A DNA stretch of 47,063 nucleotides, taken from contig NBLX01000001.1 in the NCBI GenBank assembly GCA_002084705.1, positions 1 to 47,063 of the forward strand, read 5' to 3'. Below are positions 33,168 through 41,253 of the stretch, in pieces; positions within the stretch are counted from its first letter, which is position 1, and every line of letters begins with the position of its first letter. Below the pieces are notes generated by a model. The model was given only the letters and a program-made list of their open reading frames with translations, had not been told where the DNA came from and did no database searches. The stretch is from Desulfobacteraceae bacterium 4572_35.1 (GTDB lineage Bacteria > Desulfobacterota > Desulfuromonadia > Desulfuromonadales > Desulfuromonadaceae). The translations under genes and the position numbers were made by a program.

Positions 33168-33536
33168 GTCAGTTTACTTACCATTGTTGGGGGCTTGAAA
33201 ACAACCTCGGAAGCTGTTGCTTTTGACAAAAATCTACAGTGAAACCTGCTGTTTTGAAACTAACTGGTGACGATTTAGCACACATCCATGATCCCCATAG
33301 CAAGGGTGTTTGTCGCCATGGATGGGTTCATGTGTCCCTTGATGTGGGGATCACGCGCTCATCAGAATAGTTGCAACTAATTTTACATAACTATTACATT
33401 TGACCGGTTCCGTCTCTGGTAGCATGCGTTTTTAGAAAAATAGGTTTTAATACTATTCAGCCTATCTTAAGTAGATTACGTAGAATAGTTGCCAAATAGT
33501 TTATTTGTTGCCTGAACTTAATATTTGGAGAGAGTT
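33168..33536. other. Intergenic region between histidine kinase and nitronate monooxygenase
   Basis: It separates two divergent units. It contains the long palindromic repeat at 33289-33354 and an AT-rich stretch near 33365-33480 suited to promoters (TACTAT and TTGACC are present, but not at a convincing spacing). No additional ORF is supported. Confidence 0.5.
33289..33354. repeat. Long imperfect palindrome carrying the dispersed 24-bp repeat (copy B)
   Basis: GATCCCCATAGCAAGGG (33290-33306) is the near inverse of CCCTTGATGTGGGGATC (33336-33352), 15 of 17 matching, with a 29-bp middle that holds CCATGG. The right arm (33331-33354) equals the repeat at 26820-26843, in inverse orientation, with a single mismatch. 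It looks like a small REP/MITE-type element. Confidence 0.7.
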
Positions 33537-34592
33537 GTGAGCCCATTAACTATAGGAAAATATACCGTCCCCTATCCACTTATTCAGGGGGGGATGGGGG
33601 TGCGCGTGTCGGCGGCACGTTTAGCTGGAAATGTGGCCAAATGTGGTGGTGTTGGTCTGATAGCCACGGCAGGATTGGTGTTGAACAGCCCATACAAAGA
33701 TAAGCACAATTATTTTGAAGCTGATGCGATGGCCCTGAAAGAGGAGCTGCGCAAGGCCTATGAAATTGCTCCCGATGGGGTCATTGGCACCAACTGTATG
33801 GTGGCGGTAACAAATTACGACGACGTGGTGCGTGCCAGTTGTGAGGGAGGTGCAAAAATCCTTGTTACCGGTGCTGGGTTGCCTCTAACTTTGCCGGGTT
33901 TAACTGCTGATTATCCCGATGTCGCTTTGGTTCCAATTGTTTCATCTGTACGCGCAGCTCGGTTGATTGCGCGTAAGTGGAGCAAGTCGTATAACCGCTT
34001 GCCCGACGCGGTGGTGGTTGAAGATCCAGATACCGCAGGAGGTCATCTCGGCGAAAAAATGGAAAATATTGGCACAGGTGAATATGATCAATATGCCACG
34101 GTACGCGAAGTGAAAGCTTATTTTCGTGATGAGTGGGATTTAGATATCCCAATTATTGCCGCAGGTGGTGTGTGGGATCGAGCCGATTTGGAATATGCCC
34201 TGGCTAATGGTGCCGATGCGGTGCAGATGGCCAGCCGTTTTGTGTGTACCGAAGAGTGTGATGCCGACGCTGCCTTTAAACAGGCGTATCTTGATTGTAC
34301 CAAGGAAGATATTGGCTTGATCATGAGTCCGGCAGGGCTGCCAGGGCGCGCCTTGAAGGGTAATCTCGACAAAATTCGTGCTCATGATATTGATGGTAAG
34401 GTAAGTTGTCCCTCTGCTTGTTTGAAGAAATGCAGTTATCGTAAATCAAAAGACTGCTTTTGTATTGTCCATGCGTTAGATCGTTCCCAGCAGGGTGATC
34501 GCGAGACTGGATTGATTTTTTGTGGCACCAATGCCTGGAAATCGGATAAAATTGAAACGGTTGCGGATATTTTTGCCGAACTGTTTGATTGA
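33537..34592 (+). CDS. Nitronate monooxygenase / 2-nitropropane dioxygenase family flavoprotein
   Basis: GTG 33537 (5 bp after GGAGAG) is preferred to the track's TTG; 351 residues. It is an FMN TIM-barrel protein: PLIQGGMGVRVSAARLAGNVAKCGGVG, GTNCMVAV, VEDPDTAGGHLG, IPIIAAGGVWDRADLEYALANGADAVQMASRFV. Nitronate monooxygenases oxidise alkyl nitronates; close relatives are enoyl-ACP reductases FabK. A C-terminal cysteine group, CPSACLKKCSYRKSKDCFC, is found in a clostridial/deltaproteobacterial branch and is not explained by the basic reaction. The true substrate is uncertain. Confidence 0.85.
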   Translation: MSPLTIGKYTVPYPLIQGGMGVRVSAARLAGNVAKCGGVGLIATAGLVLNSPYKDKHNYFEADAMALKEELRKAYEIAPDGVIGTNCMVAVTNYDDVVRASCEGGAKILVTGAGLPLTLPGLTADYPDVALVPIVSSVRAARLIARKWSKSYNRLPDAVVVEDPDTAGGHLGEKMENIGTGEYDQYATVREVKAYFRDEWDLDIPIIAAGGVWDRADLEYALANGADAVQMASRFVCTEECDADAAFKQAYLDCTKEDIGLIMSPAGLPGRALKGNLDKIRAHDIDGKVSCPSACLKKCSYRKSKDCFCIVHALDRSQQGDRETGLIFCGTNAWKSDKIETVADIFAELFD

Positions 34593-34641
34593 TTGCTTTT
34601 GGCATCCATACTTAATATACAAATTAATAAAACATCCTCTT

Positions 34642-34672
34642 CCAGCGAATCAGCTTATTGCCGATTCGCTGG
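34642..34672 (+). terminator. Terminator after the nitronate monooxygenase gene
   Basis: CCAGCGAATC (34642-34651) pairs perfectly with GATTCGCTGG (34663-34672), followed by TTTTGGTTT. It lies 50 bp past the stop codon. Confidence 0.7.
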
Positions 34673-34722
34673 TTTTGGTTTGTGCCTGGCAAGTGGTTAA
34701 AATTAAGAAAGAATAGGCAGTT

Positions 34723-35226
34723 ATGAAAACTAATATTACACTTATTGGTATGCCCGGTGCTGGCAAGAGCACTGTTGGCATAGTTTTGGCCAAAAATATG
34801 AGTATGGGGTTTATTGATACCGATATCCTGATTCAAATTAATCGCCAGCAGTCGTTGCAGAGTATTTTGGATACTAAAGGTTATCTGTATTTACGTCAGG
34901 TTGAAGAGGAGGAGATTCTGCGTTTGAATATCGATAACCAGGTGATAGCTACCGGAGGTAGTGCCGTATATAGCACCAAGGCTATGCAATATCTTCAGCA
35001 GATTTCAACTGTTGTTTTTCTTGATGTCAGCCTGGATGAGATTCGGCGACGAATTCATAACTTTTCTACGCGTGGTATTGCTTGTGCGCCAGATCAAAGT
35101 TTTGAGGAACTTTTTGCTCAGCGATTGCTGTTATACCGTCGCTATGCCGATGTAACTATTGATGGTAGTTGTGCTGCGCAGGAGGAGATTGCCGAAACGA
35201 TTGAGAAACTTGTCACAAGTTTATAA
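34723..35226 (+). CDS. Shikimate-kinase-like P-loop kinase
   Basis: The 167-residue protein is a small NMP-kinase-fold enzyme: P-loop GMPGAGKS (9-16), FIDTDILI (the DxD of shikimate kinase), YLRQVEEEEI, IATGGSAVY, and a lid with RGIACAPDQSFEEL and RLLLYRRYAD. Shikimate kinase normally has GGG and RPL where this has GGS and RGI, so it belongs to a branch often named shikimate kinase whose substrate I would not assume. If true, it would act in the same pathway as aroF. Its 3' end overlaps the convergent MazF gene by 6 bp. Confidence 0.7.
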   Translation: MKTNITLIGMPGAGKSTVGIVLAKNMSMGFIDTDILIQINRQQSLQSILDTKGYLYLRQVEEEEILRLNIDNQVIATGGSAVYSTKAMQYLQQISTVVFLDVSLDEIRRRIHNFSTRGIACAPDQSFEELFAQRLLLYRRYADVTIDGSCAAQEEIAETIEKLVTSL

Positions 35227-35583
35227 GCTAAAAACAATTTTGAGGGCGGCATCAATTTTTTCCATATCGGTGCTAGCTAGCGTGCCACGAATTTTGATTA
35301 AACGATGACGATGGTTAACAGGGCGTGTTTGCAAGCAATCAGCTATTGATTGTTTGTTTAAACCGTTGTTTGGTGAAGGTAGAAGATCCACATTGGTGCG
35401 GATGCGATTTTTTTTATCGTTCCACTGTGTAACTGGCACCACTTGAATGACGGGCACCCGCTCATTGTACACATCGTTGGTCACTATCACACATGGTCTG
35501 ATCTTGCCGGTTTCAGAACCTTGCGTAGGGTCAAGGTTGACATCAATAACCATGCCCCTTTTTAATAAACTTATTCCGGCCAT
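35221..35583 (-). CDS. MazF/PemK-family mRNA-interferase toxin
   Basis: The 120-residue protein has the CcdB/MazF fold: GMVIDVNLDPTQGSETGKIRPCVIVTND is the classic opening with the catalytic arginine, followed by VIQVVPVTQ and NGLNKQSIADCLQTRPVNHRHRL. MazF toxins cut single-stranded RNA at short sequences. The ATG at 35583 overlaps the antitoxin's last codons by 13 nt, so the two are coupled. An arginine and Ser/Thr near the end (IRGTLASTDMEKIDAAL) fit the family. It forms a complete type II pair with the next gene. Confidence 0.92.
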   Translation of the reverse strand: MAGISLLKRGMVIDVNLDPTQGSETGKIRPCVIVTNDVYNERVPVIQVVPVTQWNDKKNRIRTNVDLLPSPNNGLNKQSIADCLQTRPVNHRHRLIKIRGTLASTDMEKIDAALKIVFSL

Positions 35584-35804
35584 GGGGCTGTTGGTTCCTC
35601 GGTTAAAGATTGCAGTTCTTTATCGGCGGAGTAAACTTCAGCATAAAGGTTCGCCGATCGTTTAAGCGTTTCCAGCTCAAGTTCTTGGCGTAACTTGTCA
35701 ATTGCAGCGCGTAGCATGGAGCTTTTATCTTTAAATCCATAAGATTTATACCCATTTAAAAAATCAACCTGATTTTCTTCAACGCTAAATTTGGCTTGTT
35801 TCAT
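35571..35804 (-). CDS. Antitoxin of the MazF/PemK pair (ribbon-helix-helix type)
   Basis: The start is ATG 35804 (MKQAKFSVEENQ), 10 bp after GGAGG; the earlier track start is not used. The 77 residues open with a beta strand and two helices (KSSMLRAAIDKLRQEL), as in ribbon-helix-helix DNA-binding antitoxins, followed by an acidic unstructured tail (ELQSLTEEPTAPWPE) that would wrap the toxin. It should neutralise MazF and repress the operon. Confidence 0.8.
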   Translation of the reverse strand: MKQAKFSVEENQVDFLNGYKSYGFKDKSSMLRAAIDKLRQELELETLKRSANLYAEVYSADKELQSLTEEPTAPWPE

Positions 35805-35851
35805 TTGCTGTGTCCCTCCAATCTTGCAATGTATCCCCAATGCTGGTACCA

Positions 35852-35881
35852 ATAATACGGCCCATTAAAGGTGCGTGTCAA
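35852..35881 (-). promoter_or_regulatory. Promoter of the MazF-type toxin-antitoxin operon
   Basis: On the minus strand TTGACA (35876-35881), 18 bp, TATTAT (35852-35857). The leader would be about 40 nt. It is back to back with the promoter of the radical SAM gene. Confidence 0.65.
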
Positions 35882-35918
35882 TTGTAAAGCGAACATATCC
35901 AATATACGATTGCGAAAC

Positions 35919-35947
35919 TTGTCACTGGTTCCGATCTGGGGTAGACT
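35919..35947 (+). promoter_or_regulatory. Promoter of the radical SAM-hemE-hemH operon
   Basis: TTGTCA (35919-35924), 17 bp, TAGACT (35942-35947), with a predicted 45-nt leader and an AGGAG ribosome binding site before the ATG. Confidence 0.55.
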
Positions 35948-35998
35948 ATGCAACCGTAAAAAATACGTTAGCACATAAATTTTCAGGAGAGCCAACCC

Positions 35999-37111
35999 AT
36001 GGCCGATCAAGAAGAAAAATATATTCCCAAGTGGATAGCTTGGGAAACCACCCGCCGTTGCAATCTGTCCTGCGTTCATTGCCGTTGCTCTTCCGATATG
36101 GATGCGGCATCTGGCGATTTTACCACCGAGGAAGCTTATAAGCTCATCGATGACATCTGTGAGGTCTCCAAACCGGTGCTGGTGTTGTCGGGTGGAGAGC
36201 CGTTGATGCGCCCCGATCTATTTGATATCGCCCGTTACGGTACGTCTAAAGGGTTGCGGATGTGTATCGCTACCAATGGCACATTGGTAACTGACGAAAT
36301 TTGCGCTCAGATGAAAGATGCCGATATCAAGATGGTTTCCCTGTCTCTCGATGGTTCCACTGCCGAGATTCATGATAATTTTCGCCAGAGTCCCGGAGCA
36401 TTTGCCGGGGTTATTCATGCTGCTGAAACCCTGAAGCGTAACGGGATAAAATTTCTGATTAATTCATCTTTTACCAAACGTAATCAGGACGATATTGGGA
36501 ATACTTTTCATTTGGCCAAATCGCTTGGTGCCACGGCATGGTATATGTTCATGATTGTTCCCACTGGTCGTGGCGAAGAGATAATGAACGAGTTGGTCTC
36601 CAAGGACGATTATGAGGAGATCTTGAAGTGGCATTATCAGCAGGAGAAAAATGAAGACGATATCCTGATGCGTCCTACATGTGCTCCCCACTATTACCGC
36701 ATTGTTCCGCAGATGTCGAAAGAGGAGGGTTTTGAGTTTGAGCGGCGCAGCCTCACTTTTTCCACAGGAGGTGGCAAGGGGTGTATTGCCGCGCAGAGTA
36801 TTTGCCTTGTCGATTGCTTTGGCAATCTCAAGCCATGTTCCTATTTTCACTCATCTGTTGGCAATGTTAAGCAACAGTCGTTTAAGGATCTATGGTTTAA
36901 CTCGAAGGTGTTTAACGAACTGCGCGATTTTTCCAAGTACAAAGGAAAATGTGGTGAGTGCGAATATATCGGCGTTTGTGGCGGCTGTCGGGCGCGTGCC
37001 GATGCTGTGTATGGTGACTATCTGGCCGAAGAACCGTTCTGTAACTATATACCCAGCAAGACCCGTAAACGTTTGGAAAAAGAGGCGGCAGAAAACGGAT
37101 CGAAAAATTGA
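35999..37111 (+). CDS. SPASM-type radical SAM protein of the NirJ/AhbC/AhbD heme-maturation group
   Basis: The 370-residue protein has the radical SAM cluster C21-N-L-S-C25-V-H-C28, [11 protein letters not shown] (SAM-binding GGE), and [16 protein letters not shown]-terminal SPASM domain has further cysteines: [23 protein letters not shown] and [19 protein letters not shown], enough for two auxiliary clusters. NirJ makes heme d1 and AhbC/AhbD make heme from siroheme by radical chemistry. Its place directly before hemE and hemH, as in Geobacter relatives, supports a tetrapyrrole job, but which reaction is not decided by sequence. Confidence 0.85.
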   Translation: MADQEEKYIPKWIAWETTRRCNLSCVHCRCSSDMDAASGDFTTEEAYKLIDDICEVSKPVLVLSGGEPLMRPDLFDIARYGTSKGLRMCIATNGTLVTDEICAQMKDADIKMVSLSLDGSTAEIHDNFRQSPGAFAGVIHAAETLKRNGIKFLINSSFTKRNQDDIGNTFHLAKSLGATAWYMFMIVPTGRGEEIMNELVSKDDYEEILKWHYQQEKNEDDILMRPTCAPHYYRIVPQMSKEEGFEFERRSLTFSTGGGKGCIAAQSICLVDCFGNLKPCSYFHSSVGNVKQQSFKDLWFNSKVFNELRDFSKYKGKCGECEYIGVCGGCRARADAVYGDYLAEEPFCNYIPSKTRKRLEKEAAENGSKN

Positions 37112-37112
37112 T

Positions 37113-37181
37113 GTATGGGCGCTGCTTGTCGCGCCCTGAGGTGATACTTGCAATAAATGGCGTGGCAAGCAGCGCCCATAC
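37113..37181. repeat. Perfect 16-bp inverted repeat with 37-nt loop between radical SAM gene and hemE
   Basis: GTATGGGCGCTGCTTG (37113-37128) and CAAGCAGCGCCCATAC (37166-37181) pair perfectly and, after three mismatches, CGCC/GGCG pairs as well. It begins 1 bp after the radical SAM stop codon and ends 30 bp before hemE. There is no T-run, so it is a REP-like stem or an mRNA-processing element rather than a plain terminator. Confidence 0.75.
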
Positions 37182-37210
37182 GTATAGAATTTTAACAGGA
37201 GAATGCCCAA

Positions 37211-38245
37211 ATGGCAGAGTATAATTTTATTAAAGCATGTTTTTGCCAGCCCGTTGATCGTGTGCCGGTGTGGTTGATGCGTCAGGCCGGGCGTTATCTG
37301 CCGGAGTATCGAGCAGTGCGTGCCCAGGGTGCCGGAACTTTTCTTGACCTGTGTAAAGATCCACAACGCAGCGCTGAGGTTAGTGTTCAGCCAATAGATA
37401 TTCTTGATGTCGATGCGGCGATCATGTTCTCCGATATTCTCACCCCCATTGAGCCTATGGGGATGGCGCTTGATTTTGTGCCCGGCCCGGTATTCGCCAA
37501 CCCTGTGCGTACCAGTGCCGATGTAGATGCTTTAGTTGTACCGGAGAATATGGCAGAAGCGGTTCCCTACGTGCCGCAGATTATCCAACGTTTGCGCCAG
37601 CAGCTCGAAGGGCGTGTGCCGCTTATCGGTTTCGGTGGTGCTCCATTTACTCTGGCTTGTTATATGGTTGAGGGGAAAGGTAGCAAGGATTTTGCTGCCC
37701 TGAAACGGATGATGTATGGTGACCCCGAGTTGTACCGTACCCTGATGGAAAAAGTTACCGAGATGGACTTGCGCTATCTGAATATGCAGATTGAGGCGGG
37801 GGCGCAAACAATTCAAATTTTTGATACATGGGGCGGGCTGGTCTCTCCGACAGATTTTGAAAAATTTGTTTTACCCTACACCAAAAAGTTGATTGCTGGT
37901 TTAAATCGTAAAGATATTCCTGTCATCTATTTTGTTAAGGGCTCTGGCACCATGCTTGAGCTGGTGAAGGAAGCAGGCAGTGACGTTATCGGTCTCGATT
38001 GGCATATCAACCTTGGCAAGGCTAGGGATATTCTGGGAGACGATGTAGCGGTTCAGGGTAATCTCGATCCGTCAGTTCTCTATGCCCCACAGCCTTACAT
38101 TGAGCAGGAGGTGCAGCGTATCCTCAACGAAAATGATGATCGTCCCGGCTTTATTTTTAACCTTGGTCACGGAATTACACCATCCGTCGATCCGGCAAAT
38201 GCCATCTTCATGGTCGATGCGGTTCATCGTCTTAGTAAGAAATGA
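37211..38245 (+). CDS. hemE: Uroporphyrinogen decarboxylase
   Basis: The 344-residue enzyme turns uroporphyrinogen III into coproporphyrinogen III. VWLMRQAGRYLPEYR near residue 18 carries the substrate-binding arginines; FSDILTPIEPMGMALDF has the catalytic aspartate; FGGAPFTLACYMVEG, IFDTWGGLVSP and FNLGHGITPSVDP follow. Length is normal. AGGAG precedes the ATG. It is preceded by a radical SAM protein and followed by hemH. Confidence 0.96.
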   Translation: MAEYNFIKACFCQPVDRVPVWLMRQAGRYLPEYRAVRAQGAGTFLDLCKDPQRSAEVSVQPIDILDVDAAIMFSDILTPIEPMGMALDFVPGPVFANPVRTSADVDALVVPENMAEAVPYVPQIIQRLRQQLEGRVPLIGFGGAPFTLACYMVEGKGSKDFAALKRMMYGDPELYRTLMEKVTEMDLRYLNMQIEAGAQTIQIFDTWGGLVSPTDFEKFVLPYTKKLIAGLNRKDIPVIYFVKGSGTMLELVKEAGSDVIGLDWHINLGKARDILGDDVAVQGNLDPSVLYAPQPYIEQEVQRILNENDDRPGFIFNLGHGITPSVDPANAIFMVDAVHRLSKK

Positions 38246-38286
38246 TGTATTTTTGTAGCTGTTCAGTAAAAAGGTAATGACGAAAG

Positions 38287-38312
38287 GGCGGTGCGATGAG
38301 CATCGCCTTTTT
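38287..38312 (+). terminator. Hairpin with T-tract between hemE and hemH
   Basis: GGCGGTGC and GCATCGCC pair with one mismatch around GATGA and are followed by TTTTT. It may terminate or attenuate transcripts between hemE and hemH. Confidence 0.6.
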
Positions 38313-38326
38313 AAATTTTTTGGGAT

Positions 38327-39295
38327 GTGAAAATAGTGGCACAAACAAAAAAAGCGTTGATATTGCTCAATATGGGTGGCCCTGATTCGTTGGAAGCTGT
38401 TGAGCCATTTCTCTATAATCTGTTTTCCGACCGTGATCTTATCCAGTTGCCATTAGGGGTGTTGTTACAAAAACCATTTGCCCGCTTGATCTCTTATTTT
38501 CGGGCGAAAACTGTGCGGGAAAATTATCGCCGTATCGGGGGGAGATCGCCCCAATTGGACTGGAGCCGGTTGCAGGCAGAAAAAATTGCGGCACAATTAG
38601 GTGAGCAGTGGCGCGGATATGTTGTTATGCGCTACTGGGCTCCGCGTGCCGATGAGGTGGTTGAACAGTTGCGCGCCGATGGGATAACACAAGCAGTTGT
38701 GGTTTCACTGTATCCCCACTATACCGCAGCAACAACGGGCAGCAGTATCAAGGATTTTAAAAATTCGCTTTATCGGTTGTATCCCGACATGGCGTGTAAA
38801 TTTGTTGAGGAGTGGCACGACTGGTCGCCATATCTTGATGCGCTGGCAGAATGTATAACTGATGCCATGGGGCAGATGCCGACCCGTGAGCACGAACGGC
38901 TAACAATTTTGTTTTCTGCTCATGCTCTGCCTCAAAAGTTTATAGACCGTGGCGATCCTTACCAGCAACATATCGATGAAACCATAGCTGGGGTGATGGC
39001 GAGAGTTGGTGATTATTCATATCAGGTTGGTTATCAAAGCCGTAGCGGCCCGGTAAAGTGGATGGGACCAGATACCCGTGATGTTATCGCTGCTGTGGGC
39101 AAGGAGCAGCGGTCATTGCTGGTGGTGCCGGTATCTTTTGTTTCTGATCATATCGAAACTCTAGAAGAGGTGGATGTGGAGTTTTGCGAGCTTGCTTTGC
39201 AGTGTGGTGTGCCGTGGTTTGGGCGGGTGCCAGCATTAAATGATAGAGGATTATTTATTAATGCGCTCAAAGAACTTGTTTTGCGCTATACCTAA
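38327..39295 (+). CDS. hemH: Ferrochelatase
   Basis: The 322-residue enzyme inserts Fe2+ into protoporphyrin (or a related porphyrin). KKALILLNMGGPDSLEAVEPFL opens the protein; ILFSAHALPQKFIDRGDPYQ carries the catalytic His, and YQSRSGPVKWMGPDT, VVPVSFVSDHIETLEEVDVE (the conserved Glu) are all present. Both GTG 38327 and GTG 38336 are possible starts; spacing to TTGGGA favours the latter slightly. It lacks a C-terminal Fe-S extension. Confidence 0.95.
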   Translation: MKIVAQTKKALILLNMGGPDSLEAVEPFLYNLFSDRDLIQLPLGVLLQKPFARLISYFRAKTVRENYRRIGGRSPQLDWSRLQAEKIAAQLGEQWRGYVVMRYWAPRADEVVEQLRADGITQAVVVSLYPHYTAATTGSSIKDFKNSLYRLYPDMACKFVEEWHDWSPYLDALAECITDAMGQMPTREHERLTILFSAHALPQKFIDRGDPYQQHIDETIAGVMARVGDYSYQVGYQSRSGPVKWMGPDTRDVIAAVGKEQRSLLVVPVSFVSDHIETLEEVDVEFCELALQCGVPWFGRVPALNDRGLFINALKELVLRYT

Positions 39296-39373
39296 TCTAT
39301 CAACAGTTAAGTCCAATATGCTGAATACAGTATTATTTTTTAGCCTGATAAAATAGGCGACAGGGGGGATGAC

Positions 39374-39742
39374 ATGAGTCTGAGCGTTGGTCGTGAACCA
39401 AATACCATGATGAAAGTGGTTATTTTAACTCATAATTACCGAGTAGTAGGTCGAGTCTATATCAAAAAAGGTCTACGGCTTACCGATATGGTTTGTGATG
39501 CACGCCAGTTTATAGCGGTAGCTGCGGCACAGGTGTGGGAACGTCAGAGTGGTAATAATCTGTTGCAGGCCGGTTTTATCAATGTCAGCCGTGATGAAAT
39601 AGAAATTATTCTCCCTGCCGATGAAGTTGATTGCAGTGTTGATGATATTGGCAGTCTTGGCACGTGGATGGTGCAGCAAGGGCAAAAATGTGAGGATGAA
39701 CAATTCCATCCGCAGTTGGATGTTGATATCGATGTTGATTAA
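39374..39742 (+). CDS. Small protein upstream of PilT-type ATPases, function unknown
   Basis: The 122-residue protein is preceded by GGGGGG and starts MSLSVGREPNT. It has a beta-rich core (MKVVILTHNYRVVGRVYIKKGLRLTDMVC) and an acidic end (QLDVDIDVD). The opening VILTHNYRVVGRV resembles small proteins found beside pilus and gliding ATPases in related bacteria, but I cannot name a domain. It is 35 bp before the first ATPase start, so it is likely to be in the same operon and to work with it. Confidence 0.6.
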   Translation: MSLSVGREPNTMMKVVILTHNYRVVGRVYIKKGLRLTDMVCDARQFIAVAAAQVWERQSGNNLLQAGFINVSRDEIEIILPADEVDCSVDDIGSLGTWMVQQGQKCEDEQFHPQLDVDIDVD

Positions 39743-39777
39743 TTAGATCGTTGCCGCAATGCTTGGGAGAGAGAATT

Positions 39778-41253
39778 ATGATCGAATTTGATCTATTTGT
39801 TGAAAAAGTGGTGTTGCACAACAAATTAGCGACATCGGAATATCTTCAGCAGGCCAAAGATTATCTTGCCAGTCATCCGGAGATGGAGTTGAGTGAACTG
39901 CTGGTTCGCGCCAAAGTGCTTAGCCAGGGACAGGTTGAAAAAGTAAGGGAGAAATATAATCTAACTGTTGTGGGAGAACAAAGCGCGATATCAGAACAAT
40001 CTTCCGTGTCGCAGCATGGCGCTACGGTCAGTGCTGCGCAAACGGCAGGGTCGCAGCCAGCGGCTGGTGCTATTGAGCATCTGAATGGGGTGGCGGTCGA
40101 ACCCCCTGTGTCGGCGCCAGCCGCGAGTATCTGCGCCGATCCGGCAACTTTCACCACAATCGAACAGTATCTCGGTTACGCCCGTCAACTTGGAGCTTCC
40201 GATCTGCATATCAATGCTGGAGCTGCGCCCCTGATTCGTAAGGATGGTCAGTTGCAGCCGTTGCTTCGCCAACCATTCACTGCTCAGGAGAGCAAGGATC
40301 TGTTGTTTAGCGTACTCGATGGTGCTCAGAAAGAGATCTTAACTGCTCAAATGGCCCTGGATACCTGTTGCCAGGTTGCCGGTCTGGGCCGTTATCGCAG
40401 CTGTTTTGCCCATCAAAGTCGGGGCTGGGATGGTTCTTTTCGCATTGTTGATCAGCAGGTGCCAAGTTTTGAAGCGTTGCAATTACCCGAGCAACTGAAA
40501 CAACTCACTGAATATAATCAGGGTTTGGTGTTGCTTGCCGGACCTGGCGGTTGCGGTAAGACCACTACCATGGCGGCTATGATCGAACTGATAAATCAAC
40601 AGCGCGATGAGCATATCATCACCATGGAAGATCCCATTGAGTATGTGTTTACTCCGGTGAAATCGCATATAAGTCAGCGTCAGGTGGGAGCGCATACCTT
40701 GAGTTTCTCTGCCGCGTTACGCGCTGCCTTGCGTGAAGATCCCGATATAATCATGATCGGTGAACTGCGTGATCGTGAAACTGCGACTCTGGCCATTTCA
40801 GCGGCGGAAACGGGGCATTTGGTGTTTGCTTCACTGCATACCACCGGCGCTGGACAGACCATCAGCCGCATCCTCGATTTTTTCCCCGCCGATCAACAGG
40901 GGCAGATTCGTTCAATGATCAGTGAGTCGATCCGCGGCATCATCTGCCAACGGCTGATTCCGCGTAGTGATGGTGATGGGCGTGCCCTAGCGTTGGAGAT
41001 TCTGTTTAACAACACCGCCATCAGTAATCTGATTCGAGAAGATCGTATGTTCCAGTTGCCGACTATGATGCAGATAAATCGCGATAAAGGGATGTGCCAG
41101 TTAGAGGATTCGCTGCAGCAGTTGGTTGAAGCTCAGGTGATAGATGGTGTCGAGGCGTGGTTTGAGGCGACCAACAAGACACCATTTAAACAGTTTCAGC
41201 CGGAGTCTGAAAGCAGTGCGACAGTAGAGGAGATTGATAATGGCAAAAATTGA
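39778..41253 (+). CDS. PilT-family twitching ATPase with N-terminal extension
   Basis: The start is ATG 39778 (MIEFDLFVEKVVLHN), 491 residues. Residues 1-60 are a helical extension like the MshEN/GspE N-terminal domain (LATSEYLQQAKDYL), then a Ala/Ser/Gln-rich linker (about 65-120), then the ATPase. Walker A is AGPGGCGKTTTM, unusual for PilT, where GPTGSGKST is standard. Asp box EDPIEYVF, Walker B IIMIGELRDRET and His box HLVFASLHTTGA are intact. The C-terminal NLIRE motif of retraction motors is present (ISNLIRED). It overlaps the next ATPase gene by 14 nt. Confidence 0.85.
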   Translation: MIEFDLFVEKVVLHNKLATSEYLQQAKDYLASHPEMELSELLVRAKVLSQGQVEKVREKYNLTVVGEQSAISEQSSVSQHGATVSAAQTAGSQPAAGAIEHLNGVAVEPPVSAPAASICADPATFTTIEQYLGYARQLGASDLHINAGAAPLIRKDGQLQPLLRQPFTAQESKDLLFSVLDGAQKEILTAQMALDTCCQVAGLGRYRSCFAHQSRGWDGSFRIVDQQVPSFEALQLPEQLKQLTEYNQGLVLLAGPGGCGKTTTMAAMIELINQQRDEHIITMEDPIEYVFTPVKSHISQRQVGAHTLSFSAALRAALREDPDIIMIGELRDRETATLAISAAETGHLVFASLHTTGAGQTISRILDFFPADQQGQIRSMISESIRGIICQRLIPRSDGDGRALALEILFNNTAISNLIREDRMFQLPTMMQINRDKGMCQLEDSLQQLVEAQVIDGVEAWFEATNKTPFKQFQPESESSATVEEIDNGKN

